The notes below the pieces were generated by a model, which ran no database searches, was not told the origin of the DNA, and saw only the letters and a list, made by a program, of their open reading frames with translations. A stretch of 64,000 nucleotides of DNA from Stenopsyche tienmushanensis (Eukaryota > Arthropoda > Insecta > Trichoptera > Stenopsychidae), in contig WACJ01000106.1 of the NCBI GenBank assembly GCA_008973525.1, forward strand, positions 248,001-312,000, in the 5' to 3' direction. A program made the translations under genes and the position numbers. Positions 55,501-64,000 of this stretch are shown here, one piece after another; the stretch's first letter is position 1, and each line of letters opens with the position of its first letter.

Positions 55501-56866
55501 TAATAAAATCCATTACTAATTATTTAACGTTCATACATTTTTGAAAACTTTCAGAAAAAACACCAATACTTCAGCGGCAGGAATCGATAGACGATAATAA
55601 GGAAACCCCGGATAAAATAACAAAACCACAAGATATAAATTCAAACATTGATATACCCAGTACAAGCAAAATTGCTGAATCAAATCATAAAGCTGAAAAA
55701 ATTGTATTAAACGATCTGCCGTCATCGTCGAAAAAGAGTGATGATGTTGTGGCAATTGAGTATTCCGTGAATCTGCTACATTTGAGCTCACCAGCGAATA
55801 GCCCTGCCTTAAAGAATGTAACAAAAAACACTTGGATTTGTAACACTTGCACTTTAATAAACAGTTTGTTGAGTCCACTTTGCAGCGCCTGCGGCATGAG
55901 GAAACCAGAAGCGTTAGAAACCCCCAAAGAAAACGTCACCGCTAAAAAAGTAGATTCAACAAATCACTACAAAGAACTGCTCCATCTAGATAATACTGAT
56001 CTGGTGGCAAACATTGAAGCCTTCGAGTGTCCAATATGCTTTGTAAATTGCCAACCAAAAGCCGGTGTAGTGCTACGAGAATGTCTCCACACATTTTGCC
56101 GGGAGTGTTTAGAAAATACAATTAAATACGCCGAAGACGCCGAATCAAAATGCCCGTACCGGGACAAGGATTACTTCTGCGATAGCATAATACAAGAGCG
56201 AGAGATCCGAGCCCTCGTCGATAAAACCGTCTACGATAAACACTTGGCCAAGTCTGTTAAATTCGCCGAGAACAAAATGCAAAACACTTTCCATTGTAAA
56301 ACCCCCAATTGCGCTGAATGGTGCGTAATCGACGATAACGTCAACGAGTTCCCCTGTCCCGCATGCAAGAAGAACAATTGCCTCACGTGTCAGGTATTTC
56401 AATATTTTTGTTCGCTTTGTTTTCGATATCCGCATGAATTTCTTTTAATACCGCTAATCATACTTGGTGGAAGTTCATACGCAATCTGAGAATCCAGGCC
56501 GTCGGTTAATCAATCAAAATAATTGCATTGTTTCAGGTAATACACGAGGGAAAAAATTGTAAGCAATATCAAGAGCAGATGAAGTACATCGACGCTTCGT
56601 CGTCTAAAAGCGAAGGACAACAGACCAAAAATATGCTCGACGAGATGGTCAAAAAGGGCGAGGCGTTAGCGTGTCCGTCCTGCCAAGTCATAATGATGAA
56701 GAAATGGGGCTGCGACTGGGTGCGCTGCTCCATGTGCAAAACGGAAATATGCTGGGTGACCAGAGGTCCGCGGTGGGGACCCAGCGGCAAAGGAGACACC
56801 TCGGCCGGTTGTCAATGCGGAGTGAACGGAATCAAATGTCATCCCAAATGCAACTATTGCCACTAG
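52589..56866 (+). CDS. HOIL-1 (RBCK1)-like RBR E3 ubiquitin ligase, with apparent frameshift
   Basis: HOIL-1 is an RBR ligase of the LUBAC linear-ubiquitin complex and forms ester-linked ubiquitin (family knowledge). Exons: 52,589-55,004; 55,091-55,326; 55,555-56,393; 56,537-56,866, with GT-AG junctions in phase. The order matches HOIL-1: a helical LTM-like segment (LLKKLEQAIAEGDD, AAANLAKDLAML), a ubiquitin-like fold (LGIY end; LKDKVEKELNIPIAAQRWII), an NZF finger (WICNTC...CSAC), RING1 (CPICF...CLHTFCRECL), IBR, and RING2 with KKWGCDWVRC containing the likely catalytic Cys. The tail CHPKCNYCH is a HOIL-1 signature. About 780 polar, serine/lysine-rich residues precede these domains, far more than in human HOIL-1 (510 aa). 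Exon 1 changes frame by -1 at an A7 run (53,311-53,317); joined, it encodes about 1,273 aa. The acceptor-like TTTTTCCAG before 52,571 means further upstream coding is possible. Confidence 0.85.
53311..53317 (+). other. A7 run where the reading frame shifts by -1
   Basis: Read in the upstream frame, the codons here are AGA AAA AAA GAA, a heptamer A-AAA-AAA. The upstream frame meets a stop at 53,348-53,350. The -1 frame reads KKRKAPPPPKTT and continues open to 55,004. This could be a homopolymer assembly error, a real indel allele or programmed slippage. Confidence 0.7.
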
Positions 56867-57560
56867 TCACTATATATTGACGTCGTTATTTTATACACAT
56901 CTCGTCAAGAAAATCTAGTCAAATTTACTCAATTAGCTTAAGAGATTTGATCAGATATACCGTGTATTTTGAATAGGCCGACTTGTGATATTTGGCACTG
57001 TTAAGCATCGCTTCATCAATTCTGAAAATGACGAATTCAAATAATATTTTATTGTGATTTTTCAGCATATTCTAGAATGAAATAAGTTATATTTACGACC
57101 GATCTTAAACCTTTGCAATATAATTTACATAATTATTTTGTGGAAGGATATAACTGCCATTTATAAAGACAGTAAGCTTAATATCTCATCATCGCCGAGT
57201 TTATCGTTCCGTTTAAGAATTTAAATCATGGTGCATTTTAGCAGATTGTTGTAAATTTCAAAATGTCTATAGCAAATAATTTGTGCGATTCTGTTGATGA
57301 TTTACATTATATTATGATTAAGACTGCATTTTCTTATCTTTATAAAAAAGATACATATAAGAACTTTAATAAATTATTTTAATATATATTTGCTCTTTAT
57401 TATATTATTTCGACCATCAATTGTATCTAAGGAAGACATCGGATATCGGACAAAGTATCTACGGAAGAATACCTTAGCTGACTGATAGAAGAGACGAATG
57501 AATGTAGCGTGGAACAATTCAGACACTACAAACAAGCGCGTGATTTCAAGTACTTTTTAC
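56867..57560 (+). other. 3' UTR of the HOIL-1-like gene and downstream
   Basis: AATAAA at 57,368-57,373, about 500 bp after the stop, is the best poly(A) candidate. No repeat is recognised until 57,565. Confidence 0.5.
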
Positions 57561-57561
57561 T

Positions 57562-57700
57562 AGTGATTACCTGACATGCGTACGCAAACAATATTTTACT
57601 AAGCCTATATTATTCCCGCAAGTGTAAATTGTAAGTTGACAAAGTTTTATCACGATCGGATGAACGATATGGGAGCGCATTAAATACGAACAAACTGTGG
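57562..57700 (-). mobile_element. Helitron-like unit with 3' end
   Basis: The plus strand starts CTAGTGATTACCTGACATGC, the complement of the Helitron 3' end, and continues through TCCCGCAAGTGTAAA and GGATGAACGATATGGGAGCG. Confidence 0.6.
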
Positions 57701-57954
57701 ACAAACTATTAAAAGTTTGAGAATATTGAAGGGTAGCTAACAGTATTAAAAGCAGATTTATCCAGTCCAATCTTCATTCTCTCGTAAGAAGCAAAGACCT
57801 GGAAGATTAAAGAACGGTAGGCAATAAATGGATTTCATTGAAATATGACGAAGATCATCATTAATGCATTTAAATAGATAATTTAAATACCTCAAAAGTT
57901 ATGCAAAGACTTCCATGGAGTTCTCCGCAAAATGTATATCAAACCTGCGCCCGT

Positions 57955-58108
57955 CCTATGTTACTCGTGCCTACGTTATTATGCCTATGTTTTTCGCACA
58001 ATCCTCAGCAATAAATAGACGAAGTTTTATCGCAATCTGATGAACGGTGTAGCAGCGCATTACATACGAACAAACAGATATTAATTTTTATATACTAGAT
58101 AACTGCTA
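57955..58108 (-). mobile_element. Helitron-like unit
   Basis: ATCTGATGAACGGTGTAGCAG, GCGCATTACATACGAACAAAC and TTTTTATATACTAGA are complements of the plus-strand landmarks. Confidence 0.6.
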
Positions 58109-58109
58109 T

Positions 58110-59084
58110 GGTTAATTCTATAATATGACTCCTTATATTATCCATGTATATCTCATAATTTTATGATTTTTTTGACAATAAGGGACTAATAAAAATATCA
58201 AAGAATATTCTTACAAATAAAAAGATATATTTTATTAAATATTTTTACAATCTTAAATCTACTAGATGAAACACAGGACTTGGTTTTGTAATGGGATTAC
58301 TTTATTTGTTCAAAAAAAAATATATATCCAGTTAAATCCTCACTATTTTTCACAATTTAAACCACCGATCAAGGATATCTAAGGATTCAAAGAAAATCAC
58401 TACCAAAATTTCAATGATCCGTTTGAAACATTGGCATCTCGTTAAAAACCTATTGAAATTATGAAACGTACTAAATTAACTTAAGAGAAATTTAAAAAAT
58501 TAACATAGCCATTAAAAGATATGGATTTTCTACATAACGGCGTTTTTTTAAACTTAATTGAATCATAGTAGTTATGATAGTAATGTCACACGTTCACTTA
58601 TTCGTAGAACATTTGTTCGCCCAATTGAACAAATCTCCCTTTTGTACATACATTTTGAAAAATTTAACATCGGTTTAACGCAACTTTACAAAACTACAAT
58701 AAATTCAATGGACCACCGCTCTTAATTAAAGTATATTATGACAGTCATAAACGTAGCTTTGCACCGCACGCATAGTATTTGTGAAGCCTCGTATGAATAT
58801 AAATAAGGCACAAAACAAAGATTATATAATAACCTGTGTGTCTATGTTAATGTTGCAAAGCTAGTTTGTATAAAAATGACATTCTCATCTGAGATTTTTA
58901 TCGAGTTGTAATGGATGATAACTTCAGTCGCGCACCGACTACTACCACATTATTACTAGCACGTAAATCTTAAAAAGAGGTGATAAAATATTACGATATT
59001 ATGAACGAATTTCCCAACTAAATATGTTAGCTCGCGAGCTAATATCGTTGGCTGAAATAATGTAAAATGAAATTTATTCTTAAA
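58110..59084 (-). other. SmB 3' side, mostly unassigned
   Basis: On the minus strand, AATAAA occurs 7 nt after the SmB stop (59,073-59,078) and again near 58,231-58,236. Either could set the 3' end. No repeats are recognised. Confidence 0.4.
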
Positions 59085-60273
59085 CTAGAACGGTCTCGGC
59101 GGTCCTCCTCTCATCATGCCGGGTGGCGGCGGTCCCCTCATCACGGGAGGTCCGCCCATATTGGGAGCTCCTCGACCCATCGCGGGCATACCCGGCGGCA
59201 TTCCCATCATTCCAGGTGGCGGACCGCCCATCATTCCTGGACCGATCCCTCGCATTTGAGGAGGCGCCGCCATCTGTCCTCTGCCGCCCGGAGTCATATG
59301 CTGCTGAGACGGTCCGCCGACACCTCTCACGGGCCCCTGCAAACCGGCCGGAACTCCGGCGACGTTCGCCGGCATTCCGCGCCCAGTCGCTCGACCGATC
59401 CCCGGACCGGGAGCCGCGCCGGGCAGCGGCACTCTCGGCAGACCTTCCTCCGGCGGCGGCAAACCCTCGATCGACATCGACACTATATTTTCGCCCCTCA
59501 ATAGAACAAATCCGAGCGTTCTCTTCTCTTCTCTTTCCGGTCCCTTATTCTTGGGTTTAATTTTTCTAAATTCTTCACAATCCCCGAGGATCATATTCAT
59601 GTGTCTATCGAACGCTTTAAACGTTCCGATAAATGTTCTAGAATCTTGCAGCACAATACGCACTCTGTAGTTTATGTGCTGCAGCATCTTGTTATTCTTT
59701 CCGATCGTCTGAAGAAACACCAAAAAAAAAATGTAAATGTAACATGATCACAATGATGAAATGATAATATTATATATCACATTATAAAAGGGAATAATAT
59801 AATTTTATTATACTTGTATAAAATATTCATACACGATATTAAGTTTGTCATGGATTTTGTTGAAGAATTTTATTCTCTAAAGTCTAACCAATCGAGGACA
59901 GTTTGATAAAATTATATCTGATCAATATGTGAAATATGATATAATAATAACGTTAAATATGAGCCATAGAAGCCGACTTTAAAAATCTTATAGGTTATCT
60001 GCTACAAAATATCAAAATGCAAGGCTTTAAGCCGTCTAACAAATGCTATATTTAAAAAAATCAATGCAATTGAGCATTAAAGCGTTTTGCACGCGATTAA
60101 ACAGCGTTCGCAAGAATAATTGCATTCTGGAAATAAAAGTTACATTGGCGCCGGCCGGCAAACGTACACATAACGTTAGTCGCATAAAAGACATGGAAGA
60201 AAAATAGCTACGGGAACGTCTAGAAAATAATTAAAGGAATCATATTTGACAAAAATCGGGAATAGATTACCAT
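59085..60273 (-). CDS. SNRPB: Small nuclear ribonucleoprotein SmB/B'
   Basis: SmB is one of the seven Sm proteins that ring the Sm site of U1, U2, U4 and U5 snRNAs and build spliceosomal snRNPs (family knowledge). The main exon 59,085-59,708 starts directly after a TTCTTCAG acceptor with [18 protein letters not shown]. The only fitting upstream coding exon is the bare ATG at 60,271-60,273, followed by the donor GTAATC, giving MTIGKNNK as in other animals and 208 aa in total. The Sm fold covers about residues 5-85 (Sm1 [20 protein letters not shown]; Sm2 [12 protein letters not shown]). The rest is Pro/Gly/Met-rich with PPPGMM motifs and RG dipeptides, ending GGPPRPF. It is a compact, fully intact gene. 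Confidence 0.95.
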
Positions 60274-60419
60274 TTTGGAGGTTGTTCGAGACGGATTTCA
60301 ATATCGAAGCGTAAAAAAGGCGGCGGTTGTTTTGACAGACGCAAATCGACTCTGGCAGCACTGGCCGCGCTCTTGACAGCACGTTTATCGACCATCACTC
60401 GTGTACGAAATTCGCCAAA

Positions 60420-61350
60420 CTTTAATACGAAATGCGTATAGTTTAATCATTTTAACGCCATAATGCACTCACTAAATATTAATAATGTAGAAAGCATTTA
60501 ATCATCAACCGGTAGTCATATTCGATTTAATCCAATATTAATATTCGCACTCTTCATTTGATTATATGTTGAAGTCAACTCAGAATGATCAATGCAAAAT
60601 ATGAATCAAATTAATATTAAACGATTAATATACTTTAAATAATATAATACAGCACTTTATAATTTAAAATAAAAAATAATATGCAAATGTGCATTTAACT
60701 GCCCATGCCGTATATATACGCTAATCACCAAATTTGGACTAATAAATTAAAATTTAACGCAGCTCATGTTAAAGAACCCTGATTTAAATGTATGAAATTT
60801 CTTTGAAAATATTAACACATTTAGTGTGGGATAATATTGAGCGAATTTTCTATCTATTAAATTGTTCCCGTACGCAATATGTTAATAAATATTGATTTTT
60901 TTAAAAATATATATTGCTTATTGTATAAAATATTCTCTTTTGTGTTATTTCGCTCTCCTCGCTTGCGGCTTCTCATTGGAATTTCAACATACATACATAC
61001 CATCTTTTCCCTCATTGATAGAATTTAATTAAAAAAGTGTATCTTTGTAAAGCACTTTTTGCAAATAATACCAGAAGACTTATGACTTATTTTAATCTAT
61101 CTGATTTTGCTCTTTGATATTGTGGAAAACATTCGTTAAATTATATGATTTTCTACAGCAAAAGTTGATGCAGCAAAGTCAAGCAGCTGAGGTGTATAAT
61201 ATATTGTTTATTTTACTTACCATTATTATTTTTCTTTTTGCATGGTTACAAACGTAGTCTTCGTGTTACTTTTATTATATTGTTTTAAAACGAGGTTCCA
61301 AAGATACGAATGAAATATAGAAATAAGAATAATGTAGTTTGTGAATAATA
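60420..61350. other. AT-rich spacer between SmB and Kr-h1
   Basis: No repeat family and no coding frame was recognised. The SmB promoter probably lies just above 60,300. Confidence 0.4.
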
Positions 61351-61356
61351 ATGTAG

Positions 61357-61437
61357 GTGGCGGACGTCGAGCGGTTCGAATATTGGACGAGAGTGTCGAC
61401 GGCGACCGTCGACAGGCGGCCGCGGGAGTCCATCGAG
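61357..61437 (+). CDS. Orphan exon-like sequence, gene unknown
   Basis: Between an AATGTAG acceptor-like site and a GAG|GTACGC donor lies an 81-bp stretch open in phase 0 on the plus strand, reading VADVERFEYWTRVSTATVDR then RPRESIE. Its GC content and codon use differ sharply from the AT-rich flank. The polypyrimidine tract is poor. No family was recognised and no partner exon was found. It may be conserved non-coding DNA at the Kr-h1 3' end instead. Confidence 0.3.
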
Positions 61438-61463
61438 GTACGCAAATGAAAGGCGGGAGTGTG

Positions 61464-61469
61464 TTTATT
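61464..61469 (-). terminator. Candidate Kr-h1 polyadenylation signal
   Basis: AATAAA on the minus strand lies about 345 bp after the Kr-h1 stop codon, in sequence that turns AT-rich. Confidence 0.45.
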
Positions 61470-61814
61470 TTTCGTTTAATAATAATTATATAAATAATTT
61501 TACACAGTTTTGTAATCTGAGAGATGCGATCTTATAACGCAGAGTTAAATAATAACAACGATAAGATGAAGACGACGCCGGAGCGAAGCCGAGCGTTCGT
61601 CGTTTAACACTATATGATACAAAATGAGTAGAAAGTACCTTAGCGAACTCTTTCACAGTTTCGTCGTCGTACGGAGGTAGCGATGTCAAAAGTGGAATAC
61701 TATAGGAATAAAAGGGGCGGGAGCGCCCGCGAGGCGGCGGGGGCCGCGCTCCGCCCGGGGGCGCGATCAGTCTTCGGCGGCCGAGTCGCCGGCGGGTTTC
61801 AGTCTTCGGCGAGC

Positions 61815-63158
61815 TCACGACGCCCTCGCGAACTGGATGACGGAGTTCATCCTGATGGGCGCCGTCTCGATGGGCTTCATGTAGGTCTTCCGCTTGCGCA
61901 GCGGCAGCGACATCACGTCGCGCCGCGAGATCGGCTCCGGCGACGGGGACCTCTCCGGGGTCGAGCCCGGGGGCGACGGCGACGGCGTCGGCGCCGCCCC
62001 CGCGTCCCCGGCGGCCGCCGCGAGCGCCGCCTCCACGCACTTGACGACGTTGCTGTCGATCTCGAGCGCGGGCAGAGGGGCGGGCGGCGGCGCGCCCGCG
62101 AAGCGCGCCCGGCGCGCCGCCGCGAAGCGGTCGTAGGGGGCGCCGCGCTGGGGCGCGACCTCCGCGGCGGCCGCGGCGGCCGCGGCGAGCAGCGCCGGGT
62201 CGAGGCCGCCGACGGGGGGCGCCTCCGACGGCGCGCCGAAGTCGAGCGGGGGACCCTCGCGCGGCGCCGGCTCGGGCATGTCGTCCGCGTGGCCCTTGAT
62301 GTGCGTCTCCATGTCCTTCTTGCTCTTGAAGGTGTCCTCGCAGATGGTGCACTTGTAGCACTTGGCGCCGTAGTGCTGCACGCGGTGCAGCTTGAGCACG
62401 TGGTTGTAGCCGAAGTCCCTGAAGCAGATGTCGCAGTGGTAGGGCTTCTCGCCGGTGTGCGTGCGCGAGTGCACCTTGAGCTGCTTCGAGCACGTGAAGC
62501 CCTTGCCGCAGCCGGGGGCCGCGCAGCGGTAGGGCTTCTCGCCCGTGTGCGTGCGCAGGTGGATGACGAGCTGGCCGGACTGGATGAAGGTCTTGCCGCA
62601 GACGGAGCAGGCGTGGGGGCGCTCGCCCGTGTGGATGCGCATGTGGCGGTGCAGCTTGCCGCTGTGCTCGAAGGCGCGGCCGCAGACCTCGCAGCGGTAG
62701 GGCCGCTCCTTGGTGTGGATGCGCCGGTGCACCTGCAGGTTCTCCTTCACGCTGAACATCTTGTGGCAGAACTCGCACTCGAAGGGGCGCTCGCCCGTGT
62801 GCGTGCGGTAGTGGCGCACGAGGCGCGCGGGCACCGCGAAAGTCTTGCGGCAGACGTCGCAGCGGTAGCTGTCGCCGCCGCCGCCGGCCTGCGGGGCCGC
62901 CGCCCCGGCGCCCCCGGGGCCGGCCGCGCCCCCGGCCGCGCGCCCGTGCGACCGCGCGTGGCTCGTGTGCGCGCTCTTCGTCGCGAAGCTCATCCCGCAC
63001 TGCCTGCAGGGGAAGCGCCCGAGGGCCGTCCGCTGGGGCGGCGCCTCCGCGCCCGCGGCCGCCGAGGAGGCCGCGACGGGCTCGCCGCCCTCCGCGGCGG
63101 CCTCCGCGCTGTCGAGCGACGGCACCCCGGAGAAGTGGGAGCCGACCATGTCGCTCAT
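61815..63158 (-). CDS. Kr-h1: Kruppel homolog 1, eight-zinc-finger transcription factor
   Basis: Kr-h1 is induced by juvenile hormone through Met/Tai and represses metamorphosis genes such as Broad and E93 (family knowledge). Eight C2H2 fingers run in order after about residue 50: FPCRQCGMSFATKSAH, YRCDVCRKTFAVPARLVRHY, FECEFCHKMFSVKENLQVH, YRCEVCGRAFEHSGKLHRHM, HACSVCGKTFIQSGQLVIH, YRCAAPGCGKGFTCSKQLK, YHCDICFRDFGYNHVLKLH and YKCTICEDTFKSKKDMETH. TGE[RK]P linkers join most of them; finger 6 has two extra residues between its cysteines. The C-terminus KRKTYMKP... VIQFARAS is typical of the family. From MSDM the product is 447 aa. The acceptor TATCTTGCAG at 63,176 means earlier exons exist, so other N-termini are likely. 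GC content is unusually high, with alanine- and proline-rich linkers. Confidence 0.93.
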   Translation of the reverse strand: MSDMVGSHFSGVPSLDSAEAAAEGGEPVAASSAAAGAEAPPQRTALGRFPCRQCGMSFATKSAHTSHARSHGRAAGGAAGPGGAGAAAPQAGGGGDSYRCDVCRKTFAVPARLVRHYRTHTGERPFECEFCHKMFSVKENLQVHRRIHTKERPYRCEVCGRAFEHSGKLHRHMRIHTGERPHACSVCGKTFIQSGQLVIHLRTHTGEKPYRCAAPGCGKGFTCSKQLKVHSRTHTGEKPYHCDICFRDFGYNHVLKLHRVQHYGAKCYKCTICEDTFKSKKDMETHIKGHADDMPEPAPREGPPLDFGAPSEAPPVGGLDPALLAAAAAAAAEVAPQRGAPYDRFAAARRARFAGAPPPAPLPALEIDSNVVKCVEAALAAAAGDAGAAPTPSPSPPGSTPERSPSPEPISRRDVMSLPLRKRKTYMKPIETAPIRMNSVIQFARAS

Positions 63159-63258
63159 CCGATTCCAGAGTCTCTCTGCAAGATAAGAAGGGAGGGTCGT
63201 CAGTCGGGCTCGGCGGGCGTCGTCGCGTCCGACGTCCGCCGAGCCCGGGGGCACCGAC

Positions 63259-63340
63259 CGGGGGGGGGCTCCTCGTTCGGGCGCATGAAGACGCTCTTGA
63301 TCCATTCCTTGTGGCGCCTCTCCCAGACCTCCTCGGACAT
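63259..63340 (-). CDS. Possible upstream coding exon of Kr-h1
   Basis: ATG at 63,340 opens a frame reading MSEEVWERRHKEWIKSVFMR then PNEEPPP. A GTCGGT donor-like site at 63,258 would join it in phase to the acceptor exon at 63,175 (E-RLWNR-MSDM), with an 83-bp intron. The donor is weak, but the peptide looks protein-like in a region where most frames are open by composition. This is inference. Confidence 0.4.
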
Positions 63341-63344
63341 GTCG

Positions 63345-64000
63345 CCCAGGAGAGCGCGCGAGGCGAGCGCGCGGGCCCGGGGCCGGCTCGGTTGTGGCCG
63401 CGCGGCGCGAGGCGAGAGGGCGAAGGGCCCGCGGGCGAGGGGGGCGGAGGGCGGCGCACGTGGAGCCGGCCGCGGCGACACGTGCCGCGGGGGAGCCGCG
63501 CGCGGGTCAGGTCCGCGCCTACGTCACCGCGCGTCGGCGGAGCGCGCCGGAGGGATGCGACGCCGGATCGGCGGTTCGTCGACCTCCGGGCGAGGGGCGC
63601 GGGCCCGCCGTCCCCTCGCTCCCTCCGGTCGGCGCGATCTCCCGGGAGGCGAGGGGCGATCTCCCGACTCTTCCGCGCGACGGTCGGAAGCGCTCCCGCC
63701 CGTCGGGTCTCGCCGCCTCGGGCGCGGGACCGAGAGCGAGAGCGCGACGCGGAGGCCCGGCACCGGGGCCGCGCGCGGTGCCGCGCCTCCACGCGGACGG
63801 CGATCAGCGACCTGGCCAACGCGCGCCGCCGTGTCCCGACCGCGCCGCGCGCGCGCTCGCGCTCGGACCGGGCTCGACGGCGAACGTCGCTCGCCGATCG
63901 GACGGCGACGGAGCGGACGATCCGACGGGCGATCGCGCGAGCGACCGACCGAGCGATCGAACGATGCGACGATAGAGCGATCGATAAATAAATAAATATA
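63345..64000. other. GC-rich 5' region of Kr-h1, low complexity
   Basis: It is very rich in CG, with many long overlapping open frames on both strands caused by base composition. These Arg/Ala/Pro-rich frames are not called as genes. Composition returns to AT at the last 15 bases. Confidence 0.5.

Noticed and set aside
59067..59560. Plus-strand frames of 145 codons rich in Ser/His/Arg
   Set aside because: They are antisense reflections of the Pro/Gly/Met-rich SmB tail.
61486..63995. Very long open frames on both strands (over 750 codons each) across the GC-rich block
   Set aside because: They overlap the clear eight-finger Kr-h1 frame in other phases and are Arg/Ala/Pro-rich noise expected from GC-rich sequence with few stop codons.

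Overview
The window is nuclear DNA of an insect, most likely a moth or butterfly (inferred from the odorant-receptor style, the Kr-h1 gene and the mix of Helitron, R1-like, RTE, mariner and hAT remnants). It is AT-rich apart from a CpG-island-like patch at 37.56-38.06 kb and a strongly GC-rich block at 61.7-63.95 kb. Seven protein-coding genes can be supported. Exon-intron structures were worked out by matching splice sites, reading phase and protein homology by eye.

Layout. 1-19.8 kb: no gene that I can support. It is a patchwork of old mobile elements: Helitron-like copies, decayed mariners, R1-like LINE tails, a SINE-like family, and a 2.28-kb non-autonomous hAT element (15,747-18,028) whose interior is a 56-bp minisatellite with a 448-bp higher-order period. 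19.8-28.6 kb: two divergently transcribed odorant-receptor genes. The minus-strand gene (19,855-23,152) is intact, about 446 aa. The plus-strand gene (25,230-28,630) would encode 430 aa but is broken by a young RTE-clade LINE inserted 2 bp before the splice donor of exon 2, flanked by a perfect 10-bp target-site duplication. 28.6-33 kb: AT-rich DNA with LINE and Helitron scraps. 33.0-37.8 kb: Maf1 (minus strand, 4 coding exons, 229 aa), head-to-head with SKIC3/TTC37 (38,982-42,803, plus strand, 1273 aa, no intron in the coding part). 43-52.5 kb: another repeat-rich stretch with nested and inverted insertions. 52.6-56.9 kb: a HOIL-1 (RBCK1)-like RBR ubiquitin ligase with a very long N-terminal extension and an apparent -1 frameshift at an A7 run. 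59.1-60.3 kb: SmB (SNRPB), minus strand, with a coding exon consisting only of the ATG. 61.8-63.3 kb: Kr-h1, the juvenile-hormone-responsive eight-zinc-finger factor, minus strand, with its 5' part probably running beyond the window.

The genes do not form a pathway. The pairings that matter are the divergent receptor pair (a local duplication) and the Maf1/SKIC3 pair, about 1.2 kb apart and likely sharing a promoter region. Most remaining sequence is accounted for by about eight dispersed repeat families, several nested in one another. The strongest observations are the receptor gene killed by the RTE insertion, the hAT element that carries a satellite array, and the slippery-site frameshift in the HOIL-1-like gene.
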